From NCBI GenBank assembly GCA_023375785.1, contig SZWC01001576.1:72751-129530 (forward strand): a stretch of DNA of 56,780 nt, given 5' to 3'. A program made the translations under genes and the position numbers. This DNA is from Penium margaritaceum (Eukaryota > Streptophyta > Zygnematophyceae > Desmidiales > Peniaceae). The notes beneath the pieces were generated by a model. That model had not been told where the DNA came from and did not search any database. It saw nothing but the letters and a program-made list of their open reading frames with translations. Shown one piece after another: positions 56,221-56,780 of the stretch. The number at the start of each line of letters is the position of its first letter. Position 1 is the stretch's first letter.

Positions 56221-56780
56221 AGGCCAGAGAAAGGTGGAGCAAGCCAGAGAAAGGTGGAGCAAGCCAGGGAAAAGTGGAGCAAGCCAAAGAAAGGCAGAGC
56301 AGGCCAGGAAAAGGTAGAGCAAGCCAGAGAAAAGTGGAGCAAGCCAGAGAAAGGTGGAGAAAGCCAGAGAAAAGTGGATCAAGCCAAAGAAAGGTGGAGC
56401 AAGCCAGAGAAAGGAGGAGCAAGCCAGAGAAAGGTGGAGCAAGCCAGAGAAAAATGGAGCAAGCCATGGAAAGGTGGAGCAAGCCAGAGAAAGGTGGAGC
56501 GAGCCAGAGAACGGTGGAGCGAACCAAAGAAAGGTGGAGCAAGCCAGATAGCAGTGGAGCAAGCCAGGGAAAGGTGGAGCAAGCCAGAGAAAGGTGGAGC
56601 AAACCATGGAAAGGTTAAGCAAGCAAAAGAAAGGTAGAGAAAGCCAGGGAAAGGTGGAGCAAGCCATAGAAAGGTGGAGTAAGCCAGAGAACGGTGGAAC
56701 AAGCCAGAGAAAGGTGGAGCAAGCCAGAGAAAGGTAGAGCAAGCCAGCGAAGGCTGGAGAAAACTAGAGAAAGGTGGAGC
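56221..56780 (-). repeat. 20-bp minisatellite array, inverted block 7
   Basis: The inverted 20-bp array continues after the satellite island and runs off the right edge of the window. Confidence 0.97.

Overview
This is a eukaryotic nuclear window made almost entirely of repeats. Tandem arrays fill most of it, and LTR retrotransposons have inserted into the arrays. I find no intact host gene, rRNA gene or tRNA gene. The retroelement signatures (Ty1-copia coding order, 5-bp target-site duplications or TSDs, initiator-tRNA-Met primer sites) and the scale of the satellite suggest a large-genome streptophyte, either a land plant or a charophyte alga. The species cannot be fixed because no host gene is present.

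Layout. (1) Positions 1-40306 are one long array of a 20-bp pyrimidine-rich unit, consensus CTTTCTCTGGCTTGCTCCAC. It is split by four LTR insertions that keep their target duplications: element A (6094-10885), element B (12386-16037), element C (18318-22105) and a solo LTR D (34036-34730). A 76-base N gap lies at 17754-17829. (2) 40307-41520 is a ~192-bp satellite of about six copies. (3) 41521-49950 is an array of an 11-bp unit (CCTACTTGCGC type), interrupted at 42601-47361 by Ty1-copia element E. Element E is itself broken by a solo LTR F of another family (44733-45325). (4) 49951-55132 is the same ~192-bp satellite in the opposite orientation, about 27 copies. (5) 55133-56780 is the 20-bp array again, inverted, with a small 192-bp satellite island at 56141-56220. 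Regions 1, 2, 4 and 5 form a lopsided inverted arrangement around the 11-bp array.

Coding content is limited to retroelement remains, all on the minus strand: gag-protease and integrase ORFs of E separated by F, a short remnant of its reverse transcriptase N-terminus, and short gag-like remnants next to the polypurine tracts of A and B. A, B and C are otherwise non-coding, with long leaders built of degenerate modules. They would have depended on proteins from other elements.

The many long ORFs in the 20-bp and 11-bp arrays arise from units that are stop-free and not a multiple of three. I do not annotate them as genes. The points most worth a second look are a primer-binding site in E that matches the anticodon arm of initiator tRNA-Met (half-tRNA priming), a tRNA-like Pol III A/B-box head inside the LTRs of the D/E family, the large inverted satellite architecture, and the gag-remnant-only elements A and B.
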